Shown here piece by piece: positions 42,492-50,525 of a stretch of 64,000 bases of DNA. Each line of letters begins with the position of its first letter. The first letter of the stretch is position 1. Source of the stretch: Bacteroidales bacterium (lineage in GTDB: Bacteria; Bacteroidota; Bacteroidia; Bacteroidales; Marinilabiliaceae); NCBI GenBank assembly GCA_024401355.1, contig JAKSLF010000003.1, positions 1-64,000 on the forward strand. Direction: 5' to 3'. Position numbers and translations under genes: made by a program. A model generated the notes under the pieces. That model was not told the DNA's origin and searched no databases. It saw only the letters and a list, made by a program, of their open reading frames with translations.

Positions 42492-43813
42492 TTGCCTATG
42501 AGAGTGGCCTGTGTGGCGTCGAGAATTTCGACCATTACGAGGTCGCCCTTCTTGTGTCCGTTGGCAGGGAACACGACAGCCTTGTTCTGGGATGTGCGTC
42601 CCATGAGGTCGTCGTGTGACTTCTTGGAGTAGCCCTCGACGAGGACCTCGAAACGCTTGCCGATGTCGCGCTTGTTGCTTTCGGCGGAGAGGCGGTTCTG
42701 AAGGTCGATAATCTCCTTGAGGCGTCGTCCCTTGACCTCGTCGCTGACGTTGTCAGGAAGGTGCTTGGCGGCGAACGTTCCAGGACGCTCGGAGTAGCGG
42801 AACATGAAAGAAGAGTCGAACTGAGCCCATTCCATGAGGCTGAGCGTATCGGCATGATCCTCTTCAGTTTCGGAGTGGAAACCGCAGAAAACATCAGTAG
42901 TGATGCCGCAGTCGGGGATGATGCGACGGATGGCAGAGATGCGATCCATGTACCATTCGCGAGTATACTTACGGTTCATCACCTCGAGAATGCGAGTGCT
43001 GCCGGACTGCATAGGGAGGTGGATATGTCGGCATATATTTTTATGCTTGGCGATAACCTCGAGAGTCTCGTCGGTCATATCCTTAGGGTGTGACGTAGTG
43101 AAGCGGATGCGCATCTCGGGGAAAGCGAGAGCGACCGTCTCGAGCAGTTTAGGGAAAGAGACCGGTTGGCTACCATCCTGGCAATACTTATATGAATTGA
43201 CATTCTGTCCGAGGAGAGTGACCTCCTTGTATCCGCGAGCCTGAAGGTCGCGTATTTCGGCGATGATGCTGTCGACCTCACGGCTTCTTTCGCGTCCGCG
43301 AGTGTAAGGCACGATGCAGTAGGTGCAGAAATTGTTGCAGCCACGCATGATAGAGACGAAGCCGCTCACAGCGCCATGAGTGATTCTCTGAGGCAGGATA
43401 TTGGCGTAAGTCTCGGTAGTAGAGAGTTCGACATTGATAGCCTTGTGACCGAGTTCGGCTTCGGCGATGAGGTGGGGCAGCTCGAGGTAGGAGTCCGGTC
43501 CGACGACAACATCGGCTCCAGCCTCGAAGAGCTTCTCCTTCATACGTTCGGCCATGCATCCGATGATGCCGACGATGAGCTTTCTCTGTTTCTTGTGTGA
43601 CGAAATGTCGGCGATGCGTCCGGCGACGCGTTGTTCGGCATTGTCTCTGACGGAGCAAGTATTAATAAGTACAACATCGGCGATGTTGATATCTTCGGTC
43701 AGTTCGTATCCGATAGTCTGCATTACGGAAGCGACGACCTCGCTGTCGGCGACATTCATCTGGCAACCGTATGTTTCGATAAACAGCAGTTTATTTGATT
43801 CTTTATTATTCAT
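42482..43813 (-). CDS. miaB: tRNA-2-methylthio-N6-dimethylallyladenosine synthase MiaB
   Basis: The 443-residue radical-SAM methylthiotransferase has an N-terminal UPF0004 domain with TYGCQMN, NTCSVRDNAEQ and GIIGCMAER (three Cys for one cluster) and the radical-SAM motif RGCNNFCTYCIVPYTRGRERSR, followed by a C-terminal TRAM domain (RFEVLVEGYSKKSHDDLMGR). CxxxCxxC is intact. It adds the methylthio group to A37 of tRNAs reading U-starting codons. The start is placed at 43813, because the frame's extra 14 residues upstream do not resemble the family and the promoter follows. Confidence 0.95.
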   Translation of the reverse strand: MNNKESNKLLFIETYGCQMNVADSEVVASVMQTIGYELTEDINIADVVLINTCSVRDNAEQRVAGRIADISSHKKQRKLIVGIIGCMAERMKEKLFEAGADVVVGPDSYLELPHLIAEAELGHKAINVELSTTETYANILPQRITHGAVSGFVSIMRGCNNFCTYCIVPYTRGRERSREVDSIIAEIRDLQARGYKEVTLLGQNVNSYKYCQDGSQPVSFPKLLETVALAFPEMRIRFTTSHPKDMTDETLEVIAKHKNICRHIHLPMQSGSTRILEVMNRKYTREWYMDRISAIRRIIPDCGITTDVFCGFHSETEEDHADTLSLMEWAQFDSSFMFRYSERPGTFAAKHLPDNVSDEVKGRRLKEIIDLQNRLSAESNKRDIGKRFEVLVEGYSKKSHDDLMGRTSQNKAVVFPANGHKKGDLVMVEILDATQATLIGKEC

Positions 43814-43832
43814 GTCTGTTTGTTTTCGATTG

Positions 43833-43840
43833 CAAAGATA
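43833..43840 (-). promoter_or_regulatory. -7 box for miaB on the minus strand
   Basis: On the minus strand TATCTTTG lies 20 bases before the miaB start codon and exactly fits TAnnTTTG. Confidence 0.5.
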
Positions 43841-43894
43841 ATTACAACTCGTCAAAAAATATCTTTAATGCGCAAACATTTCCATCAAAATAAC

Positions 43895-43902
43895 TATATT
43901 TG
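43895..43902 (+). promoter_or_regulatory. -7 box for the SPOR-domain gene
   Basis: TATATTTG exactly fits TAnnTTTG, 64 bases before the ATG at 43966. Together with the miaB box it makes this a divergent promoter region. Confidence 0.5.
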
Positions 43903-43965
43903 CATCGCAAAGCGTCGAGCTCTGGAAGGAGAAGGAGCGGCGGGCGTTTTGCTTACCATAGTAAT

Positions 43966-44379
43966 ATGATGGACAAAACAATAGCAATACTCTTTGCTGC
44001 CTTGCTGGGAACAGGAAGCTTGGCTGCGCAGACGAAAAAGGCTGAAGTGGAATATTCTTCGGTTCAGCTAGACTCGCTTGTGAATTCTTTTGTGCGCGAC
44101 AATAGTGAGATGCAGACAATCGACGGATATCGCATCCAGATATACTCCGGCTCGGGTGTAAAGGCGAAGTCGGAAGCGCAAGATGTCAAGAACAAATTTG
44201 TAAGTGCCTTTCCGACTGAGAGAGTCTATGTGGTCTACAACGCGCCGTTCTGGCGAGTGAGGACCGGGGACTTCAGGTTCAGGTCGGAAGCATTACCGTT
44301 GCTAGACAAGGTGAAGCGTCAGTTTCCGGGATGCTATACCGTCAGGGACAATACAGTAAGAAAGAAATCATTTAAATAA
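43966..44379 (+). CDS. exported SPOR-domain protein
   Basis: The 137-residue product has a signal peptide (AILFAALLGTGSLAAQ) and a C-terminal SPOR domain with YRIQIYSGSG, AQDVKNKFVSAFP, WRVRTGDFRFRSEALPLLDKVKRQFPGCYTV. SPOR domains bind denuded glycan strands at the division site. An upstream TTG lies inside the -7 box, so the ATG at 43966 (or 43969) is the start. Five bases separate it from the PurF-type gene. Confidence 0.87.
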   Translation: MMDKTIAILFAALLGTGSLAAQTKKAEVEYSSVQLDSLVNSFVRDNSEMQTIDGYRIQIYSGSGVKAKSEAQDVKNKFVSAFPTERVYVVYNAPFWRVRTGDFRFRSEALPLLDKVKRQFPGCYTVRDNTVRKKSFK

Positions 44380-44384
44380 AGAAG

Positions 44385-46292
44385 ATGAGCGAGCAGATTA
44401 AACATGAGTGTGGCATTGTCCTCATCAGACTGCTGAAGCCACTAGAATACTATCAGGAAAAGTATGGTACGTGGCAATATGGCCTCAACAAACTCTATCT
44501 CCTCATGGAGAAGCAGCACAACCGTGGACAGGATGGTGCGGGTGCTGTAGGACTCAAACTTGACCAACCTTCGGGAAAGAAGTATCTAGACAGAGCACGA
44601 TCGAACGGTGCCAATCCTATTCAGGATGTCATAGACTACATTCATTCGGGCATAGCGAAAGCCAAGGCGGAGCATGGTGACCTGGTGAATGACGCGAAGT
44701 GGGCGAAAGACAACGTGCCTTTTGCGAGTGAGCTCTACCTAGGACACTTGCGCTATGGAACATTCGGCAACAACAACATAGACTATGTGCACCCAGTGAT
44801 GCGCGAGAACAACTGGCGTTCGCGAACACTGGCGATGGCCGGAAACTTCAACTTGACAAACGTAGATGAGATATTCAATGCGCTCATCGAACTAGGCCAG
44901 CATCCAAAAGACTATTCAGACACCGTAACAATACTGGAAAACGTAGGTCACTTCCTTGATGAGGAGGTGCAGTTGTTATTCCGTCAGTATAAAAACGAAG
45001 GACTGCCAAACACCGAGATATCGAAATGCATCGAGAAAGACCTTGACGTCAGGAAGATACTTGAGCGTTCGTCACGCAAGTGGGATGGTGGTTATGTCAT
45101 AGCTGGCACGATGGGTCATGGTGATGCCTTCGTGACACGAGACCCATGGGGAATACGTCCGGCATATTATTATTATGACGACGAGATAGCCGTAGTAGCA
45201 TCGGAGCGTCCGGTGATACAGACAGCCATCAACGTGCGTGCATGCCAGGTGGAGGAGTTGAAGCCGGGTCATGCCATCATAATCAAGAAAGACGGCAAAG
45301 TGAGTGTAGAGCTAGTGAGAGTGCCTCAGGAACGTCGTTCATGTTCGTTTGAGCGTATCTACTTCTCGCGTGGTTCGGACCGCTATATATATAAGGAACG
45401 CAAGAAACTGGGATTCCTCCTTGCTCCGATGTTGCTCGAGAAAGTGAACTATGACATAGATAACACAGTATTCTCGTATATACCGAATACGGCAGAGACA
45501 GCATTCTTTGGTCTCACCGAAGGCGTTTCACACTATGCCAAAGAGATGCAGAAGGCAAAGATAAAAAAGGAACTCGAAGCAGGAACATTGACACCGGAGA
45601 AGATAGACGACATAATGGGGTCGCGTCCGCGCTTTGAGAAGATAGCCGTGAAAGACGTGAAGATGCGTACGTTCATTGCTGCAGATTCGGGTCGTGATGA
45701 CATGGTGGGTCATGTGTATGACGTGACATACGGCATCGTGCAGAACCAGAAAGACACCTTGGTAGTCATCGACGACTCCATAGTGCGTGGTACGACGCTG
45801 AAGAAGAGCATACTCCGCATAATCGACCGTCTGCATCCGAAGAAGATAATCATCGTATCGTCGGCTCCACAGATACGTTATCCGGACTGCTATGGTATCG
45901 ACATGGCAAAGTTGGGTGACTTCTGTGCCTTTGCGGCAGCCATTGAACTGCTCAAGGAGACTGGCAGAGGCGACATAATAGACGACGTCTACAAGCGTTG
46001 CAAAGAGCAGCAGTTCCTGCCAAAGGAGGAGATAGTCAACTGCGTGAAGGACATATATCGTCCGTTCACCGTAGACCAGATATCGGCCAAGATAGCAGAG
46101 ATGTTGAATCCGGGCGACATAGATGCCGAAGTAGAGATAGTATACCAGACAATCGAGAACCTGCATGAAGCATGTCCGAACGACAATGGTGACTGGTACT
46201 TCACAGGCAACTATCCGACACCTGGTGGCAACAAAGTAGTCAACACCTCGTTTATCAACTACATCGAAGGTCGTAATCAACGAGCATATTAA
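44385..46292 (+). CDS. amidophosphoribosyltransferase-type enzyme, long form
   Basis: The 635-residue enzyme has an N-terminal Ntn glutaminase domain with Cys9 in HECGIVL and a C-terminal phosphoribosyltransferase domain with VVIDDSIVRGTTLK near residue 460, the PRPP loop of PurF. It is about 130 residues longer than E. coli PurF, with extra stretches near residues 70-110 and 360-420. If it is PurF it makes phosphoribosylamine, the first step of purine synthesis. Bacteroidetes also encode a standard-size PurF, so this may be a paralogue with a different role; no symbol is therefore given. An eight-residue leader before the Cys would have to be removed. Confidence 0.82.
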   Translation: MSEQIKHECGIVLIRLLKPLEYYQEKYGTWQYGLNKLYLLMEKQHNRGQDGAGAVGLKLDQPSGKKYLDRARSNGANPIQDVIDYIHSGIAKAKAEHGDLVNDAKWAKDNVPFASELYLGHLRYGTFGNNNIDYVHPVMRENNWRSRTLAMAGNFNLTNVDEIFNALIELGQHPKDYSDTVTILENVGHFLDEEVQLLFRQYKNEGLPNTEISKCIEKDLDVRKILERSSRKWDGGYVIAGTMGHGDAFVTRDPWGIRPAYYYYDDEIAVVASERPVIQTAINVRACQVEELKPGHAIIIKKDGKVSVELVRVPQERRSCSFERIYFSRGSDRYIYKERKKLGFLLAPMLLEKVNYDIDNTVFSYIPNTAETAFFGLTEGVSHYAKEMQKAKIKKELEAGTLTPEKIDDIMGSRPRFEKIAVKDVKMRTFIAADSGRDDMVGHVYDVTYGIVQNQKDTLVVIDDSIVRGTTLKKSILRIIDRLHPKKIIIVSSAPQIRYPDCYGIDMAKLGDFCAFAAAIELLKETGRGDIIDDVYKRCKEQQFLPKEEIVNCVKDIYRPFTVDQISAKIAEMLNPGDIDAEVEIVYQTIENLHEACPNDNGDWYFTGNYPTPGGNKVVNTSFINYIEGRNQRAY

Positions 46293-46304
46293 AAAATAGA
46301 TATC

Positions 46305-46347
46305 CATACTCTCTGCATTCCCGTGGAGTGCAGAGAGTATGCTTTTT
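46305..46347 (+). terminator. rho-independent terminator between the PurF-type gene and coaX
   Basis: CATACTCTCTGCA (46305-46317) pairs perfectly with TGCAGAGAGTATG (46329-46341) and is followed by CTTTTTATA. It ends 15 bases before the coaX ATG. Confidence 0.92.
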
Positions 46348-46362
46348 ATATCAAGGCAGACA

Positions 46363-47145
46363 ATGCGAACACTTATAGTAGACATAGGCAACACGAGAGC
46401 CAAGATAGCCATCTATGCGGATGTGGTCAGAGAGAGTCAGATAGTGGCCGTCGACTATACGGACCTGGACAGCGAAGCATTGAGACTATGTGCGGAGCAG
46501 GGAATCGGTGCGTGTATGATCTCGTCGGTTGGCAATCCGTCGATAGCCGATAGTCTGGAGAGTGCGTTGAGCATTGCTGGTGTGAGAGTGGCCAGGCTAA
46601 CTCCTCAGTCGCCAGTGCCATCGTATCTTGGTCCGATACATGCTCAGTTGGGAGCGGACCGTCTGGCGGCCGTAGTAGCAGCAGTTACGGAATTTCCGGG
46701 AAGTGAAATCATGGTGGTAGATGCAGGAACAGCAGTTACCTATGAATATATATCGTCGGAAGGTCGTTACTATGGTGGCAACATATCGCCAGGTCTGACA
46801 ACAAGATTCCGGTCGCTTCATGAATTCACGAGTCTTCTGCCGATGGTGTCGGCTGAGGACTATGCAGGTCCTGTAGGCTTCTCGACAAAATCGGCCATTG
46901 CGGCAGGAGTGCTTGATGGATTCAGGTATGAGATAGCAGGTGCAATCGACGCATTCATGGCTGGAAATGGCGAAAATGGGTGTGATGGCGAAGAAAAAAG
47001 TCAGAAAAAAATAGTAATATTGACTGGTGGAGACCATAAATATTTGGTATTGAAAGTTAAAAGTTGTATCTTTGCACGTCCAAATTTAGTGCTCGATGGA
47101 GCTGCTGTAGTGGCGACAAGAGTGTTTGGCACGCATTTTGATTGA
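46363..47145 (+). CDS. coaX: type III pantothenate kinase CoaX
   Basis: The 260-residue ASKHA-fold kinase has the phosphate-1 motif VDIGNTRAKI, the GADR block (LGADRLAAVVAA), VVDAGTAVTYEYI and GGNISPGL with the catalytic Asp, and ends with TGGDHKYL. It phosphorylates pantothenate in the first step of CoA synthesis; type III enzymes are not inhibited by CoA. The start at 46363 is used because an upstream in-frame codon (46339) lies in the terminator stem. Confidence 0.93.
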   Translation: MRTLIVDIGNTRAKIAIYADVVRESQIVAVDYTDLDSEALRLCAEQGIGACMISSVGNPSIADSLESALSIAGVRVARLTPQSPVPSYLGPIHAQLGADRLAAVVAAVTEFPGSEIMVVDAGTAVTYEYISSEGRYYGGNISPGLTTRFRSLHEFTSLLPMVSAEDYAGPVGFSTKSAIAAGVLDGFRYEIAGAIDAFMAGNGENGCDGEEKSQKKIVILTGGDHKYLVLKVKSCIFARPNLVLDGAAVVATRVFGTHFD

Positions 47146-47218
47146 CACTAGACAGAGGGTGTTATTGATGACATCTTCGTCGAAGTTCACTGAGTAAATA
47201 ATTAAAATACAGATAACG

Positions 47219-48613
47219 ATGAAGAAATTAGTATTGGCTGCAGCGATGCTTTTTACAACCGGAGCATTTGCGCAGATGACAACTAAGCAAATTGTTGAGG
47301 CAAAGAAGTGGGACTTCAGTATAGTATCTGACTCTACTGAGTGTATGAACAGCCTTATGCTCTATGCGGATGCGCTCAAGGCAAACAACCTCGAGACAGC
47401 ATTCGAGCCATGGTACAAGGTGTTCAACGAGTGCCCAAAAGCCAGCAAGGCGAAACTCTATACAGATGGTGTCAAGATCGTGAAGGGTCTTTACAAGAAG
47501 ACAAAGGACGAGAAGTACTATGACATCCTTCTTAAGATCTACGATCAGCGTTCGAAGTATTTCGGCAACGACAAGAGCTATCCAACATCGTACCTCAAGG
47601 GTATGAAGGCTCTTGATATGCTTACATACAAGACAGGTGATGCAGTAGATAAAGAGGCGGTAGCATTGTTCGAGGAGTCGTTCAAGGGCGACGCCAAGAC
47701 AGTAGACCCTGCATTCACAGTGAAGTACATGGCATCTACAGTCAACCTCTTCAAGTCGAAGGTGTTCACAGCAGAGAACGTAGTGAACAACTACATCAAC
47801 GCAGGCAACACAATCACAGCCATCGTAAACTCTGGCAAGACATTCACAGGCAAGACAGAGCAGGAGAAGGCAGACAAGAAGGCAAAGTTTGACGAGAGCG
47901 TAGCAGCTTCGAAGGACAATGTAGACCAGATCTTTGCACAGAGTGGTGCAGCCGATGTTGAGACACTCAACAACGTATTTGCTCCACAGCTCGAGGCAAA
48001 CAAGGGCAACGTAGACTGGCTCAAGAAAGTCAATAAGTTCCTCTCTAAGTCGAAGGGTGGTGACGAAAGCGAGCTCTTCTTCTCTACATCAGAGTATCTC
48101 CACAAGATTGAGCCAGCGGCTTCATCGGCACGTGGTCTTGCTCGTATGAGCATCAAGAAGAACGACACAGAGGCAGCCATCTCATACTACAAGCAGGCAA
48201 TTGAGCTTGAGGAAGATGCAGCAGACAAGGGCAAGTACTACTATGAGCTTGCAATTGTACAGTTCTCACAGAAGAGCTACTCAGCAGCTAAGGCATCGGC
48301 TCTTGCAGCAGCAGGTCTCAAGGAAGGTTGGGGCGATCCATATCTTCTCATCGGTAAGATCTATGCAGCAGGTTCATCAAGCATCGGTTCTGAGGACTGG
48401 GAGAAGAAGGCAGGTTACTGGGCAGCAGTAGACAAGTTCTACAAGGCAAAGTCAGTAGACGAAAGTTGTGCAGCAGAGGCTCAGCAGCTCATCAACCAGT
48501 ACTCTCAGTACTTCCCAGGCAAGGAAGACCTCTTCATGCATGGTATGAAAGTTGGTGACAGCTATACAGTAGGTGGCTTCATCGGTGAGTCTACAAAGAT
48601 TCGCGCAAAATAA
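47219..48613 (+). CDS. exported TPR-type protein, highly expressed
   Basis: The 464-residue product has a signal peptide (LVLAAAMLFTTGAFAQ) and an almost all-helical mature chain with TPR-like pairs, clearest near residues 325-400 (DTEAAISYYKQAIELEEDAADKGKYYYELAIVQFSQKSY). Codon choice is strongly biased to AAG, GCA, ATC and TAC, unlike the ATA-rich genes around it, so high expression is likely. The family name is not certain. It lies upstream of lptC and may serve the envelope, but no specific role can be read out. Confidence 0.75.
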   Translation: MKKLVLAAAMLFTTGAFAQMTTKQIVEAKKWDFSIVSDSTECMNSLMLYADALKANNLETAFEPWYKVFNECPKASKAKLYTDGVKIVKGLYKKTKDEKYYDILLKIYDQRSKYFGNDKSYPTSYLKGMKALDMLTYKTGDAVDKEAVALFEESFKGDAKTVDPAFTVKYMASTVNLFKSKVFTAENVVNNYINAGNTITAIVNSGKTFTGKTEQEKADKKAKFDESVAASKDNVDQIFAQSGAADVETLNNVFAPQLEANKGNVDWLKKVNKFLSKSKGGDESELFFSTSEYLHKIEPAASSARGLARMSIKKNDTEAAISYYKQAIELEEDAADKGKYYYELAIVQFSQKSYSAAKASALAAAGLKEGWGDPYLLIGKIYAAGSSSIGSEDWEKKAGYWAAVDKFYKAKSVDESCAAEAQQLINQYSQYFPGKEDLFMHGMKVGDSYTVGGFIGESTKIRAK

Positions 48614-48631
48614 TTAAAACACTATTCGTTG

Positions 48632-49225
48632 ATGAGTACATCAGCATTTAGGTACATATACAATGCAGCAAGCGGCACGAAAGTGCAGCTTGCTGTCGTT
48701 GTTTTCCTATCGTTAGCGTTCTCGTCGTGCATCCACAACACACAGGAGGAGATTAGGGACGTCGAGGACATGCAGCAGATGGCGTCGTTGGCAGTCAGGG
48801 ATCTTCATACAGTTGTCACAGACTCGGGATTCTTCAAGTATGAATTTGAGACACCAGAGTTGGCTCAATATGACAATGCGGAGGAACCTTATATAGACTT
48901 CCCTCAGGGACTCAAGTTCAAGATGTATTCTGAGAAAGGAACACTTGAGAAGAGTCGCATACGTTGCAACAATGCGAAATACTATAAGGACAAGAACCTG
49001 TGGGAGCTCAACAATGATGTTGAGGCCGTGACCCAGAAAGGTGAGATTCTCAATACGGAGCAGTTGTTCTGGGACACCAAAGAACACACTATACAATCAG
49101 ACAAATTTGTCAAGATAACAACAAAGAACCAAGTCATCACGGGCTATGGCTTTGAGAGTGACGAGAAACTCTCGAAATATGAGATCAAGCATCCGGGTGG
49201 CGAGATAGAAGTCGACAACGACTGA
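48632..49225 (+). CDS. lptC: LPS export protein LptC (lipoprotein form)
   Basis: The 197-residue product has a lipobox (LAFSSC) and a beta-jellyroll OstA-like region with YIDFPQGLKFKMYSEKG, then ARYNNAK-like NNAKYYKDKNLWELNNDVEAV, EILNTEQLFWDTKEHTIQS and ITGYGFESDEKLSKYEIKHPGG. This is the LptC fold that lifts LPS from LptB2FG to LptA. In Bacteroidetes the protein is commonly a lipoprotein rather than a single-pass membrane protein. Start ATG 48632 was chosen over a TTG three bases earlier. A LptF/G gene starts at 63912. Confidence 0.88.
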   Translation: MSTSAFRYIYNAASGTKVQLAVVVFLSLAFSSCIHNTQEEIRDVEDMQQMASLAVRDLHTVVTDSGFFKYEFETPELAQYDNAEEPYIDFPQGLKFKMYSEKGTLEKSRIRCNNAKYYKDKNLWELNNDVEAVTQKGEILNTEQLFWDTKEHTIQSDKFVKITTKNQVITGYGFESDEKLSKYEIKHPGGEIEVDND

Positions 49226-49247
49226 TATTCATAAATAGAAACATTAT

Positions 49248-50525
49248 ATGACCTCGAGTATAATATTGATATGTGCAATGTTGTTGCTGTCGGCCTTCTT
49301 TTCGGGAGGCGAGATGGCATTTCTTGCATCCAACAAACTTGTGATGGAGATAAATCGCAGGCGATTCCCAAGGATGTCGAAGATAACAGACATATTCATG
49401 GCCAACTCGGGAGTACTGATATCGACCATCCTTGTTGGCAACAACGTGGCGATGGTCATCTATGGCCTTGCCTTTTCTGACGTGTTTGGTCCGTTCTTCA
49501 CCTCGCGGTTTACAGACAGCGCGTCGGTGCTATTGTTTTTCCAGACTCTGGTGTCGACCATAATAATCATAGTCACAGCAGAATTTCTTCCTAAGACACT
49601 CATACAGATAAATCCGTCGGTGATGCTCAACGTATTGGCATTGCCGCTGATGTTCTTCTACATCATATTCTATCCTATAGGGCGTGGTATGCAGATGGCG
49701 GCTCACTTCTTCATCACCAAAGTGTTCCGCTCGAAAGCCGCAACGAACGTAGATCCGTTGATGCCAGGACGAATAGACCTCGACAACCTCTTGAGCAAGC
49801 AGGCGGAGAATGAAAATACATCGGACGGACGTCATGTGGCCGACGGTAGTCAGGAAGCCAAGCTCATGAAAAATGCGCTCGACTTCTCAAAGATCAAAGT
49901 GCGTGACTGCTTTGTGCCTCGTACGGAGATTGCAGCGATAGACATCAACGACTCGGTGGAAGAGTTGGACAAGATGTTTATCGACTCGGGCTATTCAAAG
50001 ATACTAGTCTATGAGGACTCTATAGACAACATCATCGGCTATGTGCATGTCTCGGCAATGTTCAAAGGCATCAAGAATATCAAGGAGATGATGACTCCGA
50101 TAGTTGTCGTGCCAGAGACCATGGGTGCCCAGATGCTGCTAAAGCTCTTCACCGGACAGCATAAGAGCATAGCGCTCGTTGTCGATGAATTTGGTGGTAC
50201 AGCTGGCATGATCACAATAGAAGATGTTCTCGAGGAGATATTCGGTGAGATAGACGATGAGCATGATACAGTAGAATATGTAGAGAAGGAGATAGGCGAG
50301 AATGAGTATGTCTTCTCGGCTCGTCTGGAAATAGACTATCTCAACGAGAAATATGACCTTGGTCTGCCTGTGGCCGACGAGTATGAGACACTTGCCGGAC
50401 TTATTCTCAGCGAGACACAGTCGATACCAGAACGTGGCGAAGTGGTCAACATAGATGGATTTGAATTCCGCATACTCGTCATGTCTGGAGCCAAAGTTGA
50501 GAAAGTAAAGGTCAAGAAGCTGTAA
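49248..50525 (+). CDS. CNNM/CorC-type transporter-associated protein (DUF21, CBS pair, CorC_HlyC)
   Basis: The 425-residue product has an N-terminal DUF21 membrane domain (SAFFSGGEMAFLASNKLVMEI, NSGVLISTILVGNNV), a CBS pair (VRDCFVPRTEIAAID, then the second CBS with MMTPIVVVPE, FTGQHKSIALVVDEFGGTAGMITIEDVLEEIFGEIDDEHD) and a C-terminal CorC_HlyC domain (ARLEIDYLNEKYDLGLP). The family is linked to magnesium/cobalt efflux; in Bacteroidetes a gliding-associated member is called GldE. The sequence alone does not decide between them. It shares one base (TAATG) with recG. Confidence 0.85.
   Translation: MTSSIILICAMLLLSAFFSGGEMAFLASNKLVMEINRRRFPRMSKITDIFMANSGVLISTILVGNNVAMVIYGLAFSDVFGPFFTSRFTDSASVLLFFQTLVSTIIIIVTAEFLPKTLIQINPSVMLNVLALPLMFFYIIFYPIGRGMQMAAHFFITKVFRSKAATNVDPLMPGRIDLDNLLSKQAENENTSDGRHVADGSQEAKLMKNALDFSKIKVRDCFVPRTEIAAIDINDSVEELDKMFIDSGYSKILVYEDSIDNIIGYVHVSAMFKGIKNIKEMMTPIVVVPETMGAQMLLKLFTGQHKSIALVVDEFGGTAGMITIEDVLEEIFGEIDDEHDTVEYVEKEIGENEYVFSARLEIDYLNEKYDLGLPVADEYETLAGLILSETQSIPERGEVVNIDGFEFRILVMSGAKVEKVKVKKL

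Noticed and set aside
45528-46412. A 294-codon minus-strand frame opposite the PurF-type gene
   Set aside because: Antisense shadow with no recognisable domain; it also runs through the terminator at 46305.
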